From Antedon mediterranea (lineage: Eukaryota; Echinodermata; Crinoidea; Comatulida; Antedonidae): DNA of 64,000 nt. The stretch covers positions 30,137,001 through 30,201,000 of the forward strand of contig NC_092673.1 of assembly GCF_964355755.1 (NCBI RefSeq), in the 5' to 3' direction. A program made the position numbers and the translations under genes. The notes below the pieces were generated by a model. It made no database searches, was not told the origin of the DNA, and saw nothing but the letters and a program-made list of their open reading frames with translations. Below, one piece after another: positions 35,101 to 43,835 of this stretch; the first letter of the stretch is position 1; the number at the start of each line of letters is the position of its first letter.

Positions 35101-38100
35101 TGTTAAGATATGATTACAAACGTGATTTCGTTAAATCGTGCGTAGACCGCGTAATTTTTTATTGCGCACCGTGAAATCATAACCACATCGATTCCTGGCC
35201 ATAAGGAATATTCTGTGAAAAATTGATTTAGCTAGATTAAACTGATATCAAGATAAGGTCATAAAGCGATAAAACGCATAGTGATACCGGACCGACAGAC
35301 AGACAGACCGACAGACCGACAGACAGACCGACCGACCGACATAGTGAACTATAGAGTCGCTTCCACGCGACTAAAAATGGGATAATAATTCATCAGTTAC
35401 TTTACAAAATGTTTGTAAAGCATTTCTTGTCTTGTTTGATTGTTGGCAAGATAAAATTCATATTTGCAAGATAACTTCACGATTGTATTGCAAATAGATA
35501 TATACCAACATACAATGCCTATTATTTCGATATAATTGATGACTTTGCAAAAACTGATTAACTCGAGTTATTTGTATCTTCAATATTGGCCGAAATATTA
35601 AAAAACACGCCCTCTGTGGTTCTCAGCAGTACTTCGCAGAGTTTCGAGTGAGAGCAGAGTGCTTTTTTTTATATTACTCTATTGAAGAAAATAAGTCTGT
35701 TTATGACCTTATATTTTAAAGTTCTGTTTGATTTATCATAAATATTTTTCTTTTATCTTGTTCATCCTGACAAAAATTGTGCGACAATAACTAAAAAACA
35801 AATTGAAAAGATGAAGACGACATACCTCAACACGTGTATACGTACTGCTCATCATAGCAATAAGTACATTTAAAAGAACAACAATGGCAATGATGTGATA
35901 TGCAGCATACAGCAATGTCGCCACGCTTTCAGTAAACTCATGATTGACATCTCGGTGCAGTCGCAGAATATCAACGTCAGGCAGTCCAAATAACGCCCAA
36001 AATAATGTTGCCATTGTATTTAATAACCTGTTTAAAAGAATTAACAATCGTTATATAATCCAATGGCTGCAAACAACGAATATGAACATAGAGAGGTTCA
36101 ACTCACATGTCTTGAAGAAAAAAAGATGGAAATAATAAAGGTGGGTTGTTTCTATGAAAGACAAAACAAAACTCACATGTCTTGTTAACCTCTCTTGTAA
36201 ATACCTTTTTTGGGTGGTTTAAGGTTAAAGATTTATTGTCCCCAAAACTTGAGATGAATATTGTAATTTTGTAGTTTTAATAAAATTATTCACTTCCACA
36301 GAAGCCAACGCCGCTTGTGCGTTGACCTGTACCATGTACCCATTTGTACTCATGGGTAGAGAAAGGCAAACGTGTCCTTGCCTAAGGACACAAGCAATGC
36401 GACTTGAATTGGACTCGACTTTCGGATCTCGCGAACAGAAGTCCATCACACTGCGCCACATGCTCTCAACACGCTCTTATACTAATTACTTACGTTTTAA
36501 ATGGTGAAAAACATCCATCACTTCCGGAGCCAGAACAGGAAAGAAGATCTTGATCTGAATAATACCAATATAATTGATACATTCCGATAGAGAAAGCAAA
36601 CCAAACAAACGAAAAAATCAAAAGAAACTTCAGAATGTCTAACATCATTCCTCCAAGAGAAATCTGCATAGGTCCTACATGTCGGTTCATTACCGTCAGA
36701 CAAATTGGCCTCAGCAAGCTGAGAACCTTAGCGATTGCAAACAATGCTTCCGAGACAAGTATTGGATTAAACGCCTCCCACTTTGCTCTGCCTTCGGCCT
36801 GGATTTGCTTCGCTGTTTCTTTATTACCACCTTTATTTCTTCGACCAATAGATGTTGACCCACCGGAAGATGTGTCACTAGTTGATAATGATTTGACGCT
36901 TTCTGAAAGTTCATCTATCTTTTCATCTAGAGTCTTTAACATTACGTCCATTTCATAAAGACTGCTGTTGACACCTCGGTTGAATTCTGACTGATCATTT
37001 TTAAGACTCTCCACTTGCTTGTTTAAATCATCAATCTTGTCTTGAATAACCTCTAGTGGATTGTCCGTCATGTATGGAGTCGTCAAAGTGGTTCCTCCGC
37101 TACTCGTGTAATCAAAATCATCTGTTGTCCCAAGAAAAGAAGCTGTGGCTGTATCTGTCACTATTGTAGCATTCGTTGGAATTATAATGTCTTCAGTATT
37201 CTAAAGTACAGTTGAAATAATTAAATTTAGTATCCATTTGCGCAAATAACATAACTCGTCCTGGTGACGAGTTAATTTCTAGACATACTAAAGTATACAA
37301 TTTGAATAATCATATTTAGTATCCATTTGCGCAGATAACACAACTCGTCCTGGTGACGAGTTAATTTCTAGACATACTAAAGTATACAATTTGAATAATC
37401 CTATTTAGTATCCACTTGCGCAGATAACACAACTCGTCCTGGTGACGAGTTAATTTCTAGACATACTAAAGTATACAATTTGAATAATCATATTTAGTAT
37501 CCACTTGCGCAGATAACACAACTCGTCCTGGTGACGAGTTAATTTCTAGACATACTAAAGTATACAATTTGAATAATCATATTTAGTATCCACTTGCGCA
37601 GACAACACAACTCGTCCTGGTGACGAGTTAATTTCTAGACATACTAAAGTATACAATTTGAATAATCATATTTAGTATCCACTTGCGCAGACAACACAAC
37701 TCGTCCTGGTGACGAGTTAATTTCTAGACATACTAAAGTATACAATTTGAATAATCATATTTAGTATCCACTTGCGCAGACAACACAACTCGTCCTGGTG
37801 ACGAGTTAATTTCTAGACATACTAAAGTATACAATTTGAATAATCATATTTAGTATCCACTTGCGCAGACAACACAACTCGTCCTGGTGACGAGTTAATT
37901 TCTAGACATACTAAAGTATACCATTTGAATAATCATATTTAGTATCCACTTGCGCAGACAACACAACTCGTCCTGGTGACGAGTTAATTTCTAGACATAC
38001 TAAAGTATACAATTTGAATAATCATATTTAGTATCCATTTGCGCAGATAACACAACTCGTCCTGGTGACGAGTTAATTTCTAGACATACTAAAGTATACC

Positions 38101-41100
38101 ATTTGAATAATCATATTTAGTATCCACTTGCGCAGACAACACAACTCGTCCTGGTGAATTCTAGACTAAGTATACAATTTTAAATAATCATATTTATAGT
38201 ATCCATTTCCGCAGATAACACAACTCGTCCTGGTGACGAGTTAAATTCTAGACACATTAAACTATCTTTGTTTAGATTAATTCAAATTTAATAATAATTA
38301 TATTTTGGTTAAAAATAATCAACAACACATAATACATATTTATTTTCACATACTACTCTGTCACATTCTTATCTAAAAAGTTAGCATTTGTTATTAAGAA
38401 AGTTTGTAATTTATGTTGTTAGCTTTGTCATGATTGCAAATTTAAATTCAACATGCTGCTAGATGGAACGTATTATTATAAGGTAATAACAAACATCATG
38501 TTTATGGTTCGTTCGTTCCTTCGTAAAATAGACCGTTTGAATGATATTTTATATAAGATATGTTCCACTGTACAAACATTAGCATAAACGAGACTGTAAT
38601 TTTTATGTACATTATTTTTATTTTTTCCATCAATTTATAACTATGGTTTTACCTGAAAATGAATAACAACACGTAAAACGATTGCTCCCCAGTAGAGTGA
38701 TAACATGACGAAATCCATAAGATTCCAACGGTCCTTCGTATAACGTAGACCATAGTACCAAATTTCTTTAATTTCGACCCATGTCAAACCTATCAAAAAA
38801 TAAAACAGGTACAGAAAGTTAGATTAATATATGAAAAGGTTGTATGGAACGCTAGTGGTGTAAAAACTAGAGGCATTCTATATTGGTTACAAAATTGTGT
38901 AAGTTACTTTATTGGGTCGAAGTGTCTTCTTAATAGGAGTTTTAATGTAGGCTACTACTGTCTACTTACCTATTACCCAGGCGACAATACACCATTCCCA
39001 CAATGTTGGCGTCGGAGTCATTTCGTCCACCTGGTCATTATTTGGCATCGATTGCATTCCGAGTAAGAGCAAAAAAAGTACATTTGATGACGAGTGACAA
39101 ACAAACTGAACATAAGGAACTCGCATAAAACTTCTAATTTGACCATACGGATAAATAGCATAAGCGGTACAAAGGACAGGGAAGAACAGAGCTATTAATA
39201 CTGTAAATGCGAGAGAAGCAGACCAATGGTAGTCGAACCAGGCTGGTAAATCTTCGTACCAAATTTGTGTAAGACATTGCTGACAATGAGGATGAGCAAC
39301 GAACTGCAAAACGAAGAAAAATGCTGTTAAAATACATTAAAATAAAAGAAAACATTGATAATTGCATCTATCTGTCGTGACTTTATAAACCAGCAATATA
39401 TAGTATAGCAATATGTTGTTATTGGTTCGACTTCCAGAATTCACTCTATTATTCGATTGAGACAGATTTGTTCGACTCGAGTATGTCTACCGTAGTATGT
39501 ATAGCTTAGGTAGGCATATTACTTGGTGAATGTATCATTTTGTAGTTCTTAACGAAGCTTGGATCTGGTGCAGGCGAATTGTCAGAGCCAAAATTGGCAA
39601 AAACGTATGTAAAATTTAAAGAAGAACTAACGAAAACAAGGGTAGGCCTACATTAAAAATATCTAAACCGGTTTCAGATATTGCACTTTGGAGTATATTA
39701 GCATTGTTCCATTAACCCTATCTATTAAAAATAATAGTCCTACTACTTATGTTTTTATTTAGTTCACAAAGTTTAGTTCTGATATTATAATTGAATACAA
39801 TCAAATATTCAATGTGAAACGAAAAGACAAAATAGTATTAGCTAATATTAATAGCTACATATTGCAGTATATTTTGTCTGCACGTTAACCGTTCCTCGGT
39901 AAGTGCTAGTCACAGTAATGAATCATGAGGCAAGCTATTACATTGACAATGTTGTAAATAGTTTCCTATGTTTATGTGACAATCAGTCTGTTAGGTATAA
40001 TCAATGCATAATGACATTCCAGCAATAACGAGATACAGTAAACTATTATAGTGAAATACGTAACGGAATAACAAAATATCGCGTGCGTTTATGCAGTTTA
40101 CAGGCCTATGCAATAGTGCAATACAGTAATGCAACGCAGTAGAACCTTCATATTAAACTATTCATCGAGGATAACCCAGAGGACACTTTGTTGGACTTTA
40201 AAGTTTATTATTATCTGTGGCTGTTGCTTAAGCTTGGTTCCCACTAGCGACGCAACGTAACGCAACCTACGCAACGTAAGAAAATGCCCTTCCAATAAAT
40301 TGTGTTTGTCACCGCCTGCGTGAAATCGAACCTGCGATTTTTTGCAGAACTATTGCGTCGTCGGTTCATAAAGCGTGGTTCCCACTAGCGACGCAACACA
40401 AGGACGTAACGCAACGCAAGTGAATTGACCAATCACAAGCGGTGGCTTATTCGCTTGTGATTGCTAACTGTCTATAACTTCGCTTGTCATTGGTTAAAAC
40501 GCTTGCGTTGCGTTTACGTCCTTGCGTTACGTTCTAGTGGGAACCAAGCTTTACTCTTGCGTGCATTGCGTTCTAGTGGGAACCACGCTTTATGTATTGT
40601 TTACGCAATCTCTTACCTTTCTTTGTTCAAAGTTAATAGCTATTTTTACTTTATATGGGGCAACTGAATTGGTCATGTCCTCGAGTTCTTCGCCCCAAGG
40701 GTCATGATTCAAAATACATTTCTGTTCTTTAGAGTCCCGAATATGTCCTAAAATATCGGCAGCAAACTGTTCACATTTTTCCGCTAGGTCACGGAACTCG
40801 GCGGAGAATTCATGATTCTTCTCCGATAGTTTCCGAAGTTGGACACACCTCTCGAAAGCTGTGTTGATTGGATCTGAGCTAGTTAATGAAATATAAGCAG
40901 GACTAGCAAGTCCTTTATAGATATTCAACGTCCCAAGGCAATTTTGTAATGTGTTGACTTCTGTGTGGAATGCATAATCTTCCGGGTCATCAATACGAAC
41001 ACCGTATTCTAGAAGATTTCGTATGATGTCATAGTTGTTATGATGCGCAGCTAGTACTATTGGAGTGACGTCTGGATGGAAGTCGCCATTTAGTGCCCGA

Positions 41101-42191
41101 CAATTGAGGTATTCCTACAAACATAAATCAGAAAAAAAAAGAAATTATTCAACATCGATACATAAGCAAGAAAAAAACATCGTATAACTATTATCAACAT
41201 TCTATCAATATTACTATCAACATTACTATCAATATTATTATCAACATTACTATCAATATTATTATCAACATTACTATCAACATTACTATCAATATTATTA
41301 TCAATATTACTATCAATATTATTATCAACATTACTATCAACATTACTATCAACATTACTATCAACATTACTATCAACATTACTATCAATATTATTATCAA
41401 CATTCTAACAACATTACTCTCAATATTATTATCAACATTACTTTCAATATTATTATCAACATTCTAACAATGACTGTAATAACACAATTATTGAAATTAA
41501 CATTCTATTTTTATTAATGCTGCAGTTTGTTCTATGTTGAAAAGGCAATGCAATTTTATCATCATCAATATTATCAACATTCTCATTAACATAATCAATA
41601 TTATTAACATTATCTTTATCACCATTACTATCAACATTCTCATTATCAATATTATCAACATTCTCCTTATCACTATTACTATCAACATTCCCATTAACAT
41701 AATCAATATTATCAACATTATCTTTATCAATATTGCTTACATTCTTATCATTATTCACATAATGATTTTGTATCAACATTGTAATCCCATTGTTGTTATT
41801 ATCAACATAATTAACAATTGTTATCATTATCACCACGAACATTTTCATCAATATTGTTATCAACATTTTCGTAATCAAATCAACAATATAATATAGTTGT
41901 TGAGCATCAATATCATACCCCCCCCCCCACCCGCCAAAATCTTTTTCTCATTATTGTCATTATCTATCAACATTTTCATCATTCTTGACATTATTCTTAA
42001 AACGATTCCTCAATCTTGTTATCAACATTTTCGTAATCAAACAATACAATAATTGATAACATTTACCGGTAAATTCTTTCTCTTGATATGTTCGCATATA
42101 AGCTGTACGCCTAGAGTAAACTGCTCGTCCACTGATCGTAGCAAGGAATCCCCCAACTGGATACCGTGTTCCAAAAGCACTTTGATGATAT
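31459..42191 (-). CDS. TRPC: TRPC-type transient receptor potential cation channel, 5'-incomplete
   Basis: Nine exons join in phase: 42067-42191, 40617-41114, 38970-39303, 38653-38789, 36494-37200, 35826-36027, 34029-34205, 32485-32529 and 31459-32103, about 955 residues with a stop at 31459. Order: ankyrin-type repeats (IIKVLLEHG, PIVLAAHHNNYDIIRNLLEYG); linker helices; transmembrane segments S1-S6; pore helix TLFWALFGL; S6 VLLNVLIAMM; TRP domain (QWKFSRSKLWMSYFEGRG, VPPPFN); C-terminal coiled coil; tail ending TSRV, a class I PDZ-ligand pattern. TRPC channels are tetrameric Ca2+-permeable plasma-membrane channels gated downstream of phospholipase C. Odd: about 145 residues between S3 and S4. 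The N-terminus is missing. Subfamily (TRPC1, TRPC3/6 or TRPC4/5-like) not decided. Confidence 0.9.
32485..32529 (-). CDS. TRPC: TRPC micro-exon of 45 nt
   Basis: Encodes ERNKVFMEEKQRVYQ. Acceptor TTTAAATAG, donor CAG|GTAAAA, phase 0 on both sides, so it could be skipped without breaking the frame. Confidence 0.75.
33709..33955. mobile_element. Foldback element, family A, plus a fragment of the longer variant
   Basis: AAGCGTGGTTCCCACTAAAG at the left, GCGTTCTAGTGGGAATAAAG at the right, with ACCAATCCAAGCGATGG inside. The adjoining 33889-33955 (GTAGAGACGTATCGACGCAA) matches part of the 47762 copy in reverse orientation. Confidence 0.75.
34029..34205 (-). CDS. TRPC: TRPC exon: TRP domain
   Basis: 177 nt. 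Encodes EDADMQWKFSRSKLWMSYFE and VPPPFNVIPTLK: the TRP box (EWKFAR in most relatives, QWKFSR here) and the conserved proline stretch. Donor AATG|GTAAGT. Confidence 0.92.
34206..35825. mobile_element. Intron with inverted dispersed repeat and GACA/GACC tracts
   Basis: 34805-35210 is the reverse complement of part of the repeat at about 15100-15600 (both hold the GAATCGATGTGGTTATG region). Two nearly identical blocks, 34662-34745 and 35275-35355, read GCATAGTGATACCGGACCGA, then GACA/GACC repeats, then CATAGTGAACTATA. The second block is followed by an AGTCGC/GCGACT hairpin and CTAAAA, resembling a Helitron-like end. No transposase frame. Confidence 0.55.
35826..36027 (-). CDS. TRPC: TRPC exon: pore and S6
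   Basis: 202 nt, acceptor TTAAACAG, donor GAG|GTATGT. Encodes LLNTMATLFWALFGLPDVD with the LFW pore-helix motif of TRPC channels, and VVLLNVLIAMMSSTYTRVE for S6. The ATG at 36047 lies upstream of the acceptor and is spurious. Confidence 0.92.
36028..36493. other. TRPC intron with one MITE arm
   Basis: TTAAAGATTTATTGTCCCC at 36227-36245 resembles the arms of the MITE at 21782. AACTCACATGTCTTG occurs twice (36103 and 36170). The two small frames here are unsupported. Confidence 0.4.
36494..37200 (-). CDS. TRPC: TRPC exon: long S3-S4 loop insert, S4 and S5
   Basis: 707 nt. It opens with a Thr/Ser-rich stretch with sites NATI and NSSL, then a heptad-patterned segment (IDDLNKQVESLKNDQ; LDEKIDELSESVKSL), then a basic linker. 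Standard TRPC sequence resumes at WEAFNPILVSEALFAIAKVL, followed by GPMQISLGGMMLDILKFLLI and ends CFSPFKT. The acceptor ACTTTAG abuts the 89-bp tandem array. Confidence 0.9.
37196..38262. repeat. 89-bp tandem array, about 12 copies, flush against a TRPC 3' splice site
   Basis: The unit is 89 bp (first three hairpins at 37262, 37351 and 37440). Each unit has, on the plus strand, an 8-bp hairpin AACTCGTC/GACGAGTT with loop CTGGT, then AATTTCTAG, like a Helitron 3' end. On the minus strand each unit also holds a branch-point-like GGATACTAAATATG and an acceptor-like TTGTATACTTTAG. These match the true branch and acceptor region of the exon ending at 37200, so a partial unit is that splice site. 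The copy near 38130-38165 has lost part of its hairpin. Confidence 0.92.
38263..38652. other. Remainder of the TRPC intron
   Basis: AT-rich, nothing recognised. Confidence 0.5.
38653..38789 (-). CDS. TRPC: TRPC exon: S2-S3 loop and S3
   Basis: 137 nt, acceptor TTTGATAG, donor CAG|GTAAAA. Encodes TWVEIKEIWYYGLRYTKDRW and NLMDFVMLSLYWGAIVLRVV. Found from phase only; it contains no long ATG frame. Confidence 0.9.
38970..39303 (-). CDS. TRPC: TRPC exon: S1 and S2
   Basis: 334 nt, acceptor TTTTGCAG. Encodes FVAHPHCQQCLTQIWYEDLP, then hydrophobic S1 (SLAFTVLIALFFPVLCTAYA) and S2 (SSNVLFLLLLGM), ending before WVIG. Phase 1 out. Confidence 0.9.
39304..40616. other. TRPC intron
   Basis: AT-rich to about 40228, then a foldback cluster (listed separately) up to the next exon. 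Confidence 0.5.
40229..40592. mobile_element. Foldback element cluster, family A (two variants side by side)
   Basis: 40229-40370 is the longer variant with CCTGCGTGAAATCGAACCTG, related to 47762-47975. 40371-40555 is almost identical to 59339-59520, including TTCGCTTGTGATTGCTAACT. A short extra end, CTAGTGGGAACCACGCTTTA, follows. The right edge is about 25 bp from a TRPC donor. Confidence 0.85.
40617..41114 (-). CDS. TRPC: TRPC exon: last ankyrin repeat and linker helices
   Basis: 498 nt, phase 0 at both ends. Encodes DVTPIVLAAHHNNYDIIRNL, LNIYKGLASPAYISLTSSDP, then a helix with EFRDLAEKCEQFAADILGHI, the standard TRPC linker-helix region. The ATG at 40928 is internal. Confidence 0.9.
41190..41880. 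repeat. AT-rich minisatellite, ATCAACATTACT / ATCAATATTATT units
   Basis: About 280 bp of 12-bp units, then a looser region of related words to 41880, in a TRPC intron. Repetitive frames on both strands (LIVMLI or INI patterns) are by-products. A C-run lies near 41920. Confidence 0.9.
42067..42191 (-). CDS. TRPC: TRPC exon: ankyrin repeat
   Basis: 125 nt, acceptor GATTCTCAG, donor CCG|GTAAAT. Encodes IIKVLLEHGIQLGDSLLRSV, then QLICEHIKRKN, as in TRPC N-terminal ankyrin repeats. It is entered in phase 1, so at least one more coding exon lies further right. Confidence 0.85.
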
Positions 42192-42845
42192 CTGAGAATC
42201 AATTAAAAGACAATTTACACAATTGAATTACAAGTTAGAGGTTAATAGTGTATCGATATCGGGTTAATGATATGTTTCCTTTATTAGGTGGATTGTATCG
42301 ATAAATGAATGGAGAGAGAATTACCCATTTTCAAGAAGATGGTTAGATGAAATAATTCTTATTTTCTCAAGAAATTATTGCTCAACAAAATGCCGTGCAA
42401 AGTAAAGATTAAGAGACATTTACATGTGAAACGACCTGGGGACAATGATATATATGCTTTAACACTACGAGAAGTTCAGAAGACACTTTATTAGGGGGAG
42501 GGGGGTAGATTTTATTAGGGGGACACTTTATTGAGGGAGAAACTTAGGGGAAACTTTATTATGGGGAACTTATAGGGAAGACACTTTTAAATATTAGGGG
42601 TGGGGAGGCATTTTTTATGGGGGTGGGTGAGACACTTTATTGGGTTCCGAAAATGTTCTCTTAAGCTTTTATGAAAATATTGGTTCTATATCTTATGCAA
42701 TATACATACACAGAAGATTATGTTAATTAAGGGGTGGGGGAGGGTGTGGCTATGGTGGGGTGTATGTTTTTTCACCCAGCCTGAAACATGGCATATTTTA
42801 AATATTTGATTTGATTTCAAATAAATGAATGGTAACCATTTATAA
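42192..42845. other. DNA upstream of the first visible TRPC exon
   Basis: Contains a G-rich, loosely repeated stretch at 42490-42650 (ACTTTATTAGGGGGA-type words). No exon seen. Confidence 0.45.
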
Positions 42846-43259
42846 TTAAACTGGAGAAACAAATTCTGTATTACATATACACAGTCTAGTGGTGTATATA
42901 AACACACTGAAACAGTTTATGATCACCGTCCATTCACTTGACATAATGAAATGGTCTATCCAGTAATTACCCAATGGTATAAATGCCGACGTTAATATCC
43001 TCACTATATCATTGTGTAATATATGGGTCAACTGATGACAAAGGTCACAGAAGTTATTGCGGATTTGGAGGTTTAAAACGCCGGTCTTGTCACGAAATAC
43101 TAATTTATTTAAAACATCAATTTGAAAACAAGTTGCTGTAACACGCAAAGGATCACACGGACTATACATTTGGGTAATAGACAAATTACCCAATAGTAAA
43201 TCGTTCTCTGGCGTAGGTTTTAGATAAGTTTTAGCTAATTTGATATACTTAATTTGCAT
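42846..43259 (-). CDS. Unassigned 137-codon open frame
   Basis: Starts at an ATG directly after an in-frame TAA; the first about 100 codons look more coding-like than the surroundings (YIKLAKTYLKPTPENDLLLG, SPCDPLRVTATCF). A faint resemblance to the TRPC linker pattern (ASPAYISLTSSDP...) was noticed but is too weak to use. It could be an upstream exon, an old duplicate or chance. Confidence 0.25.
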   Translation of the reverse strand: MQIKYIKLAKTYLKPTPENDLLLGNLSITQMYSPCDPLRVTATCFQIDVLNKLVFRDKTGVLNLQIRNNFCDLCHQLTHILHNDIVRILTSAFIPLGNYWIDHFIMSSEWTVIINCFSVFIYTTRLCICNTEFVSPV

Positions 43260-43439
43260 TTAATTTAAACTGATTATTTGGCATAGATAAAATATCCATG
43301 CGTACTCATTCATTTTAAATGAAGGTATACAGTTATTTTACATAAAGGAATAATGAATATCACACCAAAATAACATTAAAATCGATTCCTAGGATTCTAC
43401 AATATGCCTACATTTCTTACCAGAAATCATTTACTATTA

Positions 43440-43703
43440 TGTGTGATAGACATGTAATTTCGTGTGACAGACATGTAATATTCGTGTGACCGACATGTAA
43501 TATTCGTGTGACCGACATGTAATATTCGCGTGACAGACATGTAATATTCGTGTGACAGACATGTAATATTCGTGTGACCGACATGTAATATTCGTGTGAC
43601 AGACATGTAATACTCGTGTGACCGACATGTAATATTCGTGTGACAGACATGTAATATTACAGACATGTAATATTCGTGTGACAGATATGTAATATTCGTG
43701 TGG
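43440..43703. repeat. 22-bp minisatellite, about 12 copies
   Basis: Units read CGTGTGACAGACATGTAATA plus two bases, alternating ACAG and ACCG variants. Three overlapping minus-strand frames here are by-products. Confidence 0.92.
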
Positions 43704-43721
43704 CACGCGAGTACCAATTCA

Positions 43722-43835
43722 ATTCAATTCACATTTATTTAGCTGATTGTGTGTGAATATAAAAAAATCTAACACGCGATGATACGCCTATTATGATTAA
43801 AAGGATATTTGTTATGACAGAAATTGCCTTTAAAA
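43722..43835. repeat. Second copy of the ATTCA-led dispersed repeat
   Basis: Shares AATTCAATTCACATTTATT and GAAATTGCCTTTA-like sequence with 1150-1290. Another AATTC run opens a possible third copy at 44118. Confidence 0.35.

Noticed and set aside
37196-38262. CRISPR-like array
   Set aside because: Regular repeats without unique spacers, in a eukaryotic intron; the same holds for the 54-bp array at 52.4 kb.
41194-41896. Hydrophobic LIVMLI / INIINI frames
   Set aside because: By-products of the ATCAACATTACT minisatellite, present on both strands.
43417-43717. Three overlapping Cys/His-containing frames (HTNITCLSHEYYMS)
   Set aside because: Look zinc-finger-like, but arise from the 22-bp minisatellite read in three frames.
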